From an uncultured Thalassolituus sp. (GTDB lineage Bacteria; Pseudomonadota; Gammaproteobacteria; Pseudomonadales; Oceanobacteraceae), in contig CAJXIT010000196.1 of NCBI GenBank assembly GCA_913054055.1, positions 1 through 6,641 of the forward strand: a stretch of DNA of 6,641 nucleotides. Direction: 5' to 3'. Numbering within the stretch: position 1 is the first letter of the stretch; every line of letters begins with the position of its first letter. The notes below the pieces were generated by a model, which worked only from the letters and a program-made list of their open reading frames with translations, made no database searches and had not been told where the DNA came from. The position numbers and the translations under genes were made by a program. Shown piece after piece: positions 1 through 6,560 of this stretch.

Positions 1-831
1 GTACTTAGGCAAATGGAATTGGGCCGAATCGCTTACGCAAATCAAGACTTTGAAGTGGCCGAAGGGGCGTTCAAACAATCGGTTAAACTGGCCAGACACA
101 GCTGCTATCGCACGGTAAAAAATTACCTCTTATTTGCAAAAAGCCTACAAAATAAAATTACCCCTAAAAACACGCGAGATAGCCGCAATAGCAGCCAAGA
201 AGCATTTAAAGCGTTGGATGAAGCCAAAACCTTATACAAAGAAAACCCTGAATATTTATTTGACGCCACCATCATTGAAAGCATGACGTTCACTAATTTA
301 GGCAAAGAGGCTGATGCCAAAGCCGTGGCGGATAAAGCAGAAAATATGCTATCCAGCATCAGTAAACCAACCTGTGCACAGCAACTGGCCATGGCCAACA
401 CCTTTATTGATACAAAGCAGCATGCAAAAGCGCAAGACTTACTGGCAGAGGTCAACAAGCGTAAAGACTTATCACGATCGGATAAGCGCGACTTAGAACG
501 CACCCGTAACGAAATCAGCGAGCAAGTGGTACGTGCTTACACCACAGAAATTAACGATAAAGCCATTGAGTTTTTTGAGCGTGGCCAACTATCACAAGCC
601 ATTGAATTATTTGATAAAGCCACCGCTTATCAAGAAGCAGGACTTGCGGTTTTACTGAATGCCATTCAAGCCAAAGTCACTTATATGGATCAACGAGAGC
701 CTACTAAAGAGATGGTGACTGAAGTAGGTGAGCATTTACATAGGGTGGGTAAAATACCTGAAAACGATGAACGCCACGGCCGCTGGTTAATGCTGCAAAA
801 AAGCTACGAGCGCATGAAGCGCTCTGTGTAG
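1..831 (+). CDS. TPR-repeat protein, C-terminal part (possible receiver-TPR response regulator)
   Basis: The reading frame is open from the first base, so the gene begins left of the window and only its last 276 codons are visible. The fragment is almost entirely helical, with TPR-like helix pairs. One lies near the start (GRIAYANQDFEVAEGAFKQS), others around bases 200-350 and 370-460, and a clear one at about 553-690 with the core FERGQLSQAIELFDKA. No membrane segment or signal peptide is visible. TPR repeats form superhelical scaffolds that bind partner proteins. The last repeat followed by LLNAIQAK resembles the C-terminal region of proteobacterial response regulators that join an N-terminal receiver domain to TPRs. 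The receiver itself is not in view, so that assignment is inference. A histidine-kinase-like gene begins 11 bases downstream on the same strand, which supports a signalling role. The internal ATG at 13 is unlikely to be the true start. A plain TPR protein without a receiver remains possible. Confidence 0.8.
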   Translation, partial: VLRQMELGRIAYANQDFEVAEGAFKQSVKLARHSCYRTVKNYLLFAKSLQNKITPKNTRDSRNSSQEAFKALDEAKTLYKENPEYLFDATIIESMTFTNLGKEADAKAVADKAENMLSSISKPTCAQQLAMANTFIDTKQHAKAQDLLAEVNKRKDLSRSDKRDLERTRNEISEQVVRAYTTEINDKAIEFFERGQLSQAIELFDKATAYQEAGLAVLLNAIQAKVTYMDQREPTKEMVTEVGEHLHRVGKIPENDERHGRWLMLQKSYERMKRSV

Positions 832-842
832 GTAGATTCATA

Positions 843-1493
843 ATGGCATTTGATACCAGCACCCTACTGAGCGCCCAATTGCATGACATTAAAAACGAAA
901 TGCAGGCTTTACTCAGCCTGCAAAGCGAGCTGGCGGAACAACTGGCTCAACAACCAGAACAAGCCGCCATCCTAGGTCGCATCTCAGAGCATAGTAATAG
1001 CCTTAATCAAAGATTGGTTGAACTATTATCCGTATTAAAATTTCAGAATACCGCATTCTCACCCAATGAAGATGAGCACTGGCTAATTGATACTTTGACA
1101 CCTATTTGCAGTGACTTTAAACGCTTAAAAGGTTTTGAAATCACGTGTGCTTTTGACCTCGAATTTAATCAGTTTTACGACGAACAATTATTAGAAATCG
1201 CCCTGACCAATATTTTTGGCAACGCTAAACAAGCTGGCGCCACCGCAGCTGAGATACTGGTTGAAGAGTTTGACGACGGCCACTGGTCAATCAAGGTATT
1301 GGATAACGGTCCGGGTTTTGAGCCAGAGCAGTTATCCCAAGGGGAGTTTAATCCCCAAGGCACTTCAAGTGGCTTAGGTTTGTATCTTATTGAACAAGCC
1401 ATGAAAGCCCATAAACGGAACGGAACCAGGGGCCAATTAACCATAGGCAACAGCGAAAACGGAGGCGCTGAAATTCATTTAATCTTCCCTTGA
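843..1493 (+). CDS. Small soluble sensor histidine kinase-like protein (HATPase_c)
   Basis: This 216-residue protein has the minimal layout of a histidine kinase. An N-terminal helical region carries HDIKN at residues 14-18, which looks like an H-box with His14 as the predicted phospho-acceptor. A helical stretch follows to about residue 72, then a GHKL-type ATPase domain from about 80 to the end. Visible ATP-binding motifs are the N-box (N123 and N127 in LTNIFGNAKQAG), the G1 box D154-N-G-P-G-F159 and the G2 box around SSGLGLYL (175-182). No transmembrane helix, PAS or GAF sensor domain is seen, so it should be cytoplasmic and receive its signal through a partner. The obvious candidate is the TPR protein encoded just upstream, from which it is probably co-transcribed. 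The ribosome binding site is weak (AGGT overlapping the upstream stop). Autokinase activity is predicted from motifs, and the specific pathway is unknown. An anti-sigma-like GHKL kinase is less likely because of the H-box. Confidence 0.8.
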   Translation: MAFDTSTLLSAQLHDIKNEMQALLSLQSELAEQLAQQPEQAAILGRISEHSNSLNQRLVELLSVLKFQNTAFSPNEDEHWLIDTLTPICSDFKRLKGFEITCAFDLEFNQFYDEQLLEIALTNIFGNAKQAGATAAEILVEEFDDGHWSIKVLDNGPGFEPEQLSQGEFNPQGTSSGLGLYLIEQAMKAHKRNGTRGQLTIGNSENGGAEIHLIFP

Positions 1494-1522
1494 TCTTACT
1501 CCACACCAACACAGACAAACAA

Positions 1523-1536
1523 ACCTGTACACAGGT
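1523..1536. repeat. Small perfect palindrome ACCTGT-AC-ACAGGT
   Basis: Six-base inverted arms are separated by two bases, about 56 bases upstream of the predicted glyQ -35 box. There is no T-run after it, so it is not an intrinsic terminator for the kinase gene. It could be an operator half-site pair, but it does not fit the LexA pattern (CTGT-N8-ACAG), since only two bases separate the arms. A chance occurrence is possible. Confidence 0.25.
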
Positions 1537-1591
1537 GTTAAATTAATCCCCTTGTTTCACCAATAAAACCGCCCTAAGCCTGCGTCAGCTA

Positions 1592-1620
1592 TGGTCAGTA
1601 CAGCATCCGCCCCGTATAAT
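1592..1620 (+). promoter_or_regulatory. Predicted sigma70 promoter of glyQS
   Basis: A perfect -10 box TATAAT lies at 1615-1620. A partial -35 box TGGTCA (four of six consensus bases) lies at 1592-1597, with an ideal 17-base spacer. Transcription should start near 1626-1628, giving a leader of only about 30 bases before the glyQ start. That leader is too short for a T-box riboswitch or a usual attenuator. The rest of the 1494-1655 gap holds no other convincing element apart from the small palindrome, and no clear terminator for the upstream gene. Confidence 0.65.
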
Positions 1621-1655
1621 CGTCGCCTTTCGATTGCTTAAACTGGTTACCCACA

Positions 1656-2684
1656 GTGTCAGATAACAATTCACAATCTCAGTACGATATTAAGACGTTT
1701 CAGGGCTTAATCGCCGCCCTTCAAGATTTTTGGTCAAAGCAAGGTTGTGTGATCAACCAACCTATCGACCTAGAAGTGGGCGCCGGCACCTTCCATACCT
1801 CGACTTTTTTGCGTGCCGTTGGCCCAGAAACTTGGAATGCTGCCTACGTACAACCGTGTCGTCGCCCTACTGATGGCCGCTACGGTGAAAACCCTAACCG
1901 TCTTCAACACTATTACCAGTTCCAAGTGGTGATGAAGCCATCTCCACTGGATATACAAGACAAATACCTAGAAAGCTTAAAAGTCATGGGCATTGATACC
2001 CTAACCCATGATGTGCGCTTTGTAGAAGATAACTGGGAATCTCCAACACTAGGCGCGTGGGGCCTTGGCTGGGAAGTTTGGTTAAACGGCATGGAAGTAA
2101 CGCAATTCACTTACTTCCAACAAGTGGGGGGTATCGAATGTTACCCAGTCACTGGTGAAATCACTTACGGTCTTGAGCGTATTGCCATGTACCTACAAGA
2201 AGTGGACAGCATTTTTGATTTGGTTTGGTGCTACGGCCCAGACGGTTCTAAAGTCACCTACGGCGATGTGTTCCACCAAAACGAAGTGGAAATGTCAGCG
2301 TACAACTTTGAACACGCCGATGTGGATTTCCTTTTCCAAGCGTTTAATCAACATGAAGCTGACTGCGCCCGCTTAATTGAAGCTGGTTTAGCCTTGCCTG
2401 CCTACGAAAAAGTTTTAAAAGCGTCTCATGCGTTTAACATGTTAGATGCTCGCCACGCCATTTCCGTAACCGAACGTCAGGGTTACATTTTGCGCGTAAG
2501 AACCTTATCTCGCTCAGTATCTGAAGCGTATTTGCAAAGCCGTCGTAAGTTAGGCTTCCCATTAGCCCCTGAAAATATTCGCAACGAAGTATTGGCAAAT
2601 ATGGAAGCGGACGAAAAAGCCGCTGCTGAAAAGGCCGCTAAAAAAGCCGCCAAAGAAGCAAAAAAGCAGGCTAAGGCAAAGTAA
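1656..2684 (+). CDS. glyQ: Glycine--tRNA ligase alpha subunit
   Basis: This is the catalytic subunit of the bacterial alpha2beta2 glycyl-tRNA synthetase, which activates glycine with ATP and charges tRNA-Gly in the cytoplasm. The sequence closely follows the GlyQ family: RTFQGL-like start (KTFQGL, 13-18), EVGAGTFHTSTFLRA (40-54), motif 2 region RRPTDGRYGENPNRLQHYYQ (69-88), FVEDNWESPTLGAWGLGWEV (122-141) and motif 3 TGEITYGLER (166-175). The GTG at 1656 is chosen because an in-frame stop sits at 1617-1619, inside the -10 box. No other usual start codon lies between that stop and the conserved N-terminus. The ribosome binding site is poor. At 342 residues the protein is longer than E. coli GlyQ (about 303). 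The extra length is mostly a Lys/Ala/Glu tail from about residue 317 to the end, discussed as a finding. glyS follows after 16 bases, so the two subunits are translated from one operon. Confidence 0.98.
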   Translation: MSDNNSQSQYDIKTFQGLIAALQDFWSKQGCVINQPIDLEVGAGTFHTSTFLRAVGPETWNAAYVQPCRRPTDGRYGENPNRLQHYYQFQVVMKPSPLDIQDKYLESLKVMGIDTLTHDVRFVEDNWESPTLGAWGLGWEVWLNGMEVTQFTYFQQVGGIECYPVTGEITYGLERIAMYLQEVDSIFDLVWCYGPDGSKVTYGDVFHQNEVEMSAYNFEHADVDFLFQAFNQHEADCARLIEAGLALPAYEKVLKASHAFNMLDARHAISVTERQGYILRVRTLSRSVSEAYLQSRRKLGFPLAPENIRNEVLANMEADEKAAAEKAAKKAAKEAKKQAKAK

Positions 2685-2700
2685 GGGAGCAGAGAAGATT

Positions 2701-4770
2701 ATGAGCACACAAGATTTTTTAGTTGAAATTGGCACCGAAGAGCTGCCACCAAAAGCCCTTAAAAAGTTAGCCAATGCTTTTCAACAAGGTGTGGAAGCAC
2801 ACTTGCAAAGCAAAGGTTTGAACTTTGAAAGCAGCAAATTATTTGCCGCACCTCGTCGCATTGCTTTGCGTTTAAAAGCGCTGCAGGTTCAAGGTGAAGC
2901 CAGCAAAGTTGAAAAACTAGGGCCGTATAGCAACGTGGCCTTTGATGCTAATGGTAACCCAACCAAAGCAGCTGAAGGGTTTGCCCGCGCCAATAAAATC
3001 AGTTTTGAAGAAGTGGGTCGCACCACAGATGAAAAAGGTGAGCGCCTTTATTACGCACAAGAAGTACCCGGCGCCAACGCAACGGATGAGCTGCCAACCG
3101 CCATTACGGATGCGTTAAATAAATTACCGATTCCTAAGCGTATGCGTTGGGGTTCTAGCCGCATTGAATTCGTTCGCCCTGTGCAATGGATTTTAATGTT
3201 GTTAGATAACAAAGTGGTTGAAGCCAATATTCTGGGCATTCAGTCTAACTACTTCACCAAAGGCCACCGTTTCCACGCTAACCGCGAACTTGTGATCACC
3301 AGCCCTGATGCTTACGAAAGCATTCTTAAAGAACAGGGCAAGGTCATGACAGATTACGAAGAGCGTAAAGAACTGATTCGTGACCAAGTCACAGCCGAAG
3401 GTGAAAAACTTGGCGGCGCAGCCGTGATCGATGAAGATCTATTAGACGAAGTGGCTTCTTTAAATGAATGGCCTACGGCACTGGCCGGTGCGTTTGATGA
3501 GTTGTTCTTAGATGTGCCTGCACAAGCGCTTATCAGTTCGATGAAAGAACACCAAAAGTATTTCCACGTGGTGGATAAAAACGGCAAGCTACTGCCGAAC
3601 TTTATTACGGTATGCAACATTGAATCAAAAGACCCGCAACAAGTAATTCACGGTAACGAAAAAGTGATTCGTCCTCGTTTAGCCGATGCGAAATTCTTTT
3701 GGGATACAGACCGTAAAGTATCACTAGAAAGCCGTTTTGAAAAACTGGATACCGTTGTTTGGGTTCAAAAATTAGGTACCCTGAAAGATAAAGCAGAACG
3801 TCTTGCTAACTTGTCAGGCAAAATTGCATCCGCCATTGGCGGCGACCAAGCATTGGCTGAACGCGCTTCTAAACTGTGTAAAACCGATTTACTTAGTGAC
3901 ATGGTATTAGAATTTTCTGACCTACAAGGGTTAGCGGGTTCTTATTACGCCAAGCACGATGGTGAACATGCCGATGTGTGTGCTGCCATGGTTGAGCAAT
4001 ACAAGCCTGCATTCTCGGGTGATGAATTGCCTGCCACACAAACCGGTTTAGCATTAGCCCTTGCGGATCGCTTAGACAGCCTTGTGGGTTTATTTGGCAT
4101 TGGTCAAATTCCTACTGGTGGTAAAGATCCATTCGCACTGCGTCGTGCGTCTTTAGGTGTATTGCGTTTGTTAGTTGAAAAACAAATTAATATCGACCTA
4201 TCACAACTAATCGACTGGGCCATTGATAACAATTGGGCCATAGAATTAAAAGACGATACCAAAGCCAAGTTAACGGAATACATGTTAGACCGCTTCAGTG
4301 CCATGTATCAGGATCAAAATATTCCTGCAGTGGTTTTCCAAGCGGTTCGTGCCAAAGGCATCACTCAGCCATTGGATATTAACGCACGTGTTCAAGCGGT
4401 ATTTGCTTTCTCGAAACTGGACAGTGCAGAAGCATTGGCCGCTGCCAACAAACGCGTATCGAATATTCTTGCAAAAAATAATGCAGTCATTGATACACCA
4501 GTAATTGATGAAGCGCTTCTGCAAGAAGATGCTGAAAAAGTATTGGCTAAAGAGTTATCAAGCAAAGCCGCTGAAGTACAAGCTATCTTTGATGCGGGCA
4601 ACTACGCTGAATACTTAACAGCGCTTACCTCGCTTCGTTCAAGCATTGATGCTTTCTTCGACAGCGTAATGGTCATGGCCGATGACGAAGCGGTTAAGAA
4701 AAACCGTTTAGCTCTGTTAAACCAATTGCGTAATCTGTTCTTACAAGTGGCAGATATCTCTCTGCTTTAA
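2701..4770 (+). CDS. glyS: Glycine--tRNA ligase beta subunit
   Basis: This is the beta subunit of the tetrameric glycyl-tRNA synthetase. It binds tRNA-Gly and is needed for aminoacylation together with GlyQ. The 689-residue length equals that of E. coli GlyS. Family landmarks are visible: FLVEIGTEELPPKALKKLA at the N-terminus, FAAPRRIALRLKAL near residue 50, KLPIPKRMRWG near 140, NIESKDPQQVIHGNEKVIRP around 305-322, an HD-like motif with H419-D420 (YYAKHDGE), KDPFALRR at 475-482, ANKRVSNILAK at 582-592, and the C-terminus FLQVADISLL. The last ~110 residues form the DALR-like anticodon-binding region. The start ATG is preceded by purine-rich AAGGGAG (2683-2689), which overlaps the glyQ stop codon, and by GAGAAG closer in. 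Either could serve as ribosome binding site and both suggest translational coupling. No lesion or missing block is seen. Confidence 0.98.
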   Translation: MSTQDFLVEIGTEELPPKALKKLANAFQQGVEAHLQSKGLNFESSKLFAAPRRIALRLKALQVQGEASKVEKLGPYSNVAFDANGNPTKAAEGFARANKISFEEVGRTTDEKGERLYYAQEVPGANATDELPTAITDALNKLPIPKRMRWGSSRIEFVRPVQWILMLLDNKVVEANILGIQSNYFTKGHRFHANRELVITSPDAYESILKEQGKVMTDYEERKELIRDQVTAEGEKLGGAAVIDEDLLDEVASLNEWPTALAGAFDELFLDVPAQALISSMKEHQKYFHVVDKNGKLLPNFITVCNIESKDPQQVIHGNEKVIRPRLADAKFFWDTDRKVSLESRFEKLDTVVWVQKLGTLKDKAERLANLSGKIASAIGGDQALAERASKLCKTDLLSDMVLEFSDLQGLAGSYYAKHDGEHADVCAAMVEQYKPAFSGDELPATQTGLALALADRLDSLVGLFGIGQIPTGGKDPFALRRASLGVLRLLVEKQINIDLSQLIDWAIDNNWAIELKDDTKAKLTEYMLDRFSAMYQDQNIPAVVFQAVRAKGITQPLDINARVQAVFAFSKLDSAEALAAANKRVSNILAKNNAVIDTPVIDEALLQEDAEKVLAKELSSKAAEVQAIFDAGNYAEYLTALTSLRSSIDAFFDSVMVMADDEAVKKNRLALLNQLRNLFLQVADISLL

Positions 4771-4777
4771 TCAATCG

Positions 4778-4839
4778 GGCGCAGGGCACCCTCACACGGG
4801 TTATTTTAATCCTATTTTGTGTGAGGGTGCCCCTGCGCC
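4778..4839. repeat. Long near-perfect hairpin between glyS and gmhB
   Basis: The left arm (4778-4797) pairs with the right arm (4819-4839) over 20 base pairs with one bulged C. Inside the loop is a second stem, GGGTTA (4798-4803) with TAATCC (4807-4812), closed by TTT and followed by an unpaired TATTTT. The whole 62-base element therefore folds into one long rod. It begins seven bases after the glyS stop. No T-run follows the outer stem on either strand, so it does not look like a standard intrinsic terminator. It may stabilise the 3' end of the glyQS message, reduce read-through into gmhB, or be a dispersed palindromic (REP-like) element. These roles are inference. Confidence 0.75.
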
Positions 4840-4863
4840 AGACTTGCCATACCTGAGTACCCT

Positions 4864-5409
4864 ATGAGCCATTCAAATAAACTGGTGATCTTAGATCGTG
4901 ATGGTGTCATCAACTACGATTCTGACGAATATGTAAAAACCACAGACGAATGGATTCCCCTACCTGGCTCTATTGAAGCCCTAGGTAAACTCACCAAAGC
5001 TGGTTACAAAATTGCCATTGCTACCAACCAATCTGGCATTGCTAGAGGTTACTTTAGTTTAGAAACCCTAAATAATATGCATAAAAAAATGGTGGATTTG
5101 GCAACTGAAGTGGGGGCTAAAATTGATTATATTGCTTTTTGTCCACATGGCCCTGACGATCACTGCGATTGCCGTAAACCATTACCTGGTCTTATCCACC
5201 AAATAGAACAAGCACTGGATTTCAGTGCCGCTGATTGCTTTATGGTGGGAGATTCCTTACGCGATCTACAAGCAGGTCAGGCGGCTGGTTTAAAGGCTGC
5301 CTTAGTGCTAACAGGTAAGGGACAAAAAACCTTAGATAAGAGTCAGGGTTTGGAAAACGTTGCCGTATTTAACGATTTAAATGATTTTGTTGACCACCTA
5401 TTAAATTGA
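4864..5409 (+). CDS. gmhB: D-glycero-beta-D-manno-heptose 1,7-bisphosphate 7-phosphatase
   Basis: This HAD-superfamily phosphatase removes the 7-phosphate from heptose bisphosphate. The step belongs to the cytoplasmic ADP-heptose pathway that supplies LPS inner-core heptose. At 181 residues it has family length. HAD motif I is LDRDGVIN, with nucleophile D11 and acid/base D13. Motif II is T54 in TNQSG. Basic motif III is R104-K105 within CRKP, and motif IV is GDSLRDLQAG with D130 and D134. The zinc site is C93-P-H95, then C101-D-C103, typical of GmhB and of the related histidinol-phosphate phosphatase domain. The latter is less likely because no his genes are nearby and the glyS/plsC neighbours match the Pseudomonas gmhB context. 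The loop between the two zinc ligand pairs is short (five residues). The start at 4864 has only a weak ribosome binding site and follows the long hairpin by 24 bases. I see no convincing promoter of its own. Confidence 0.93.
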   Translation: MSHSNKLVILDRDGVINYDSDEYVKTTDEWIPLPGSIEALGKLTKAGYKIAIATNQSGIARGYFSLETLNNMHKKMVDLATEVGAKIDYIAFCPHGPDDHCDCRKPLPGLIHQIEQALDFSAADCFMVGDSLRDLQAGQAAGLKAALVLTGKGQKTLDKSQGLENVAVFNDLNDFVDHLLN

Positions 5410-5416
5410 TCACCAG

Positions 5417-5497
5417 TTAATACATAAAGCCTGCAAAATGAGGTTTTGGGTCAAATTTCACAGCTTCTTTAATCGTAAAATATTGGCCCATATACAT
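5417..5497 (-). other. Short antisense reading frame, doubtful small gene or gene remnant
   Basis: On the - strand an ATG at 5497 opens a 26-codon frame ending at 5417. It fills much of the 109-base gap between gmhB and plsC. The predicted peptide has a protein-like composition (it includes GQYFTIKEAVKFDPKP and ends GFMY). The frame stays open further upstream on the - strand, into the start of plsC, to a stop near 5559-5561. I see no ribosome binding site and no promoter for it, and I do not recognise the family. It may be the C-terminal remnant of an older gene, or chance. The + strand of the gap shows only a 23-codon frame without a ribosome binding site. Confidence 0.15.
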
Positions 5498-5518
5498 TTC
5501 AGTAAGTAGTCGATCTTT

Positions 5519-6382
5519 ATGCTTTTTGACCCTCACCAACCCCGTTGGCTTGCCTTTATTCGCTCAAGCATCATGTACCTTTTAATGCCGTTACTGGCCA
5601 TCAACAGCTATGTGCTAGGTACGATTTTGGGGCCTTTCTTACCTTATCCTAAACGCTTTAAGCTGATCATTGGTACTTTTTGCCACAGCACCATATGGTT
5701 GGCTAAAAACATAGCTGGTATTCGTTATGAGGTGGAAGGTTGGGAAAATTTACCCAAAGATGATCGCGGTTATGTGGTCATGAGCAAGCACCAAAGCTCT
5801 TGGGAAACCCTTTTTTTACAGAATATTTTTGATCCAAATACCGTGGTCATTAAAAAAGAAGCGGCCTACATTCCCTTCTTTGGTTGGGGCATTGCGCTAT
5901 TAAATCCAATTTTTATCAATCGAAAAAAAGGGGAGCACGCACTTCAACAAATTTTAGAAAAAGGCAGCGAGCGCCTAAACCGTGGTGAAGACATTTTGAT
6001 TTTCCCCGAAGGGACCCGTGTAGATGTGGGTGCCAGAGCTGAGTTTAAAAAAGGCGGCGCCCTTTTAGCGTGTACGGCAGAAGCGGATATTATTCCCATT
6101 GCCCTTAACAGTGGCGAACACTGGAATAACAAACGCTGGCTAATGATCCCAGGCACCATCAAAGTCATTATTGGCCCTTCTATTTCCACCAAGGGTAAAA
6201 CCTGGGAAACGGTTAATACTGAAGTGGAAAACTGGATCAATCCAAAAGTGGATGAGATCAGTAATTACCCTTATCAAGAATGCTTTGAATTAGAAGCTGA
6301 ATCTGAATCGTTGCTTTCCATTAATGCCCTCACAACAGCTGTAAAGTCTGGAAAAGCTTGGTTCTTGCAATTCATGCGCTAA
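5519..6382 (+). CDS. plsC: 1-acyl-sn-glycerol-3-phosphate acyltransferase (PlsC family)
   Basis: This inner-membrane acyltransferase is predicted to add the second acyl chain to lysophosphatidic acid, giving phosphatidic acid for phospholipid synthesis. The 287-residue protein has an N-terminal hydrophobic segment at about residues 17-40 that should anchor it. The PlsC domain follows. Motif I is SKHQSSWE, with H91 and, five residues on, E96 where the textbook HX4D has Asp. Motif II is around IKKEAAYIPFFGWG (111-124), motif III is FPEGTR (162-167) and motif IV is IIPIALNSGEHW (191-202). The start at 5519 is the first usable codon after an in-frame stop at 5507-5509, and it lacks a good ribosome binding site. 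Location next to gmhB and glyS matches lptA/olsA of Pseudomonas, whose product is a lysophosphatidic acid (or ornithine-lipid) acyltransferase, so lyso-ornithine lipid is an alternative substrate. The last ~35 residues beyond the domain are acidic and then basic, with no recognised motif. A strong terminator follows. Confidence 0.93.
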   Translation: MLFDPHQPRWLAFIRSSIMYLLMPLLAINSYVLGTILGPFLPYPKRFKLIIGTFCHSTIWLAKNIAGIRYEVEGWENLPKDDRGYVVMSKHQSSWETLFLQNIFDPNTVVIKKEAAYIPFFGWGIALLNPIFINRKKGEHALQQILEKGSERLNRGEDILIFPEGTRVDVGARAEFKKGGALLACTAEADIIPIALNSGEHWNNKRWLMIPGTIKVIIGPSISTKGKTWETVNTEVENWINPKVDEISNYPYQECFELEAESESLLSINALTTAVKSGKAWFLQFMR

Positions 6383-6404
6383 ATGACAGCAAAAAATACA
6401 CGTT

Positions 6405-6445
6405 AAAACCTGATGGGATGTTTATCGCATCAGGTTTTTATTTTT
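6405..6445 (+). terminator. Intrinsic terminator after plsC
   Basis: AAAACCTGATG (6405-6415) pairs with CATCAGGTTTT (6428-6438). After one G-G mismatch, GAT (6417-6419) pairs with ATC (6424-6426) around a GTTT loop. A T-rich run (TTTTTATTTTT, 6435-6445) follows directly. This is a textbook rho-independent terminator 22 bases beyond the plsC stop, and it closes the glyQS-gmhB-plsC block. Confidence 0.92.
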
Positions 6446-6504
6446 CAGCCCATCAAAAATTAGATCTAAGACTAAGTTCGTATTTTAGCTTCAGTTAGCA
6501 AGCG

Positions 6505-6533
6505 TTAACATGCCTGCATATTCCACTTATATA
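6505..6533 (+). promoter_or_regulatory. Predicted sigma70 promoter for the secreted-protein gene
   Basis: A -35 box TTAACA (five of six consensus bases, 6505-6510) and a -10 box TATATA (6528-6533) are separated by 17 bases. They lie after the plsC terminator and about 28 bases before the next start codon. An independent promoter is expected here because the terminator isolates this gene. The -10 is imperfect, and TATAGC two bases on is an alternative. Confidence 0.5.
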
Positions 6534-6560
6534 GCTCTGCATTTAATTAAAAGGATTTAT

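Noticed and set aside
123..503. A 126-codon open frame on the - strand
   Set aside because: It lies wholly antisense to the TPR-protein gene, has a composition expected of a shadow frame (Ser/Leu/Ala-rich) and no recognisable family or ribosome binding site.
1336..1360. Repeated CCCAAGG and a GGGGA/TCCCC inverted repeat within the kinase gene
   Set aside because: They lie in the coding region for the ATP-lid segment, the stem is only five base pairs and no T-run follows. Likely due to the repeated Gln-Gly codons.
1524..1535. Possible LexA box at the palindrome upstream of glyQ
   Set aside because: The CTGT and ACAG arms are only two bases apart, while gammaproteobacterial LexA sites need eight.
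2562..2774. A 70-codon hydrophobic frame on the - strand spanning the glyQ-glyS junction
   Set aside because: Its Phe/Leu/Ser/Gly-rich sequence is simply the complement of the Lys/Ala-rich GlyQ tail codons. It is not a membrane protein gene.
5446..5473. Possible plsC promoter (TTGGGT and TTTAAT, 16-base spacer)
   Set aside because: The -35 matches only three of six bases in an A+T-rich stretch where such matches are common. It is not strong enough to list.
5438..5509. A 23-codon + strand frame just upstream of plsC (possible leader peptide)
   Set aside because: There is no ribosome binding site, no run of regulatory codons and no attenuator-like hairpin with T-run after it.
5944..6240. A 98-codon frame on the - strand inside plsC
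   Set aside because: It is antisense to the conserved PlsC motifs, with no promoter or family resemblance. Shadow frame.
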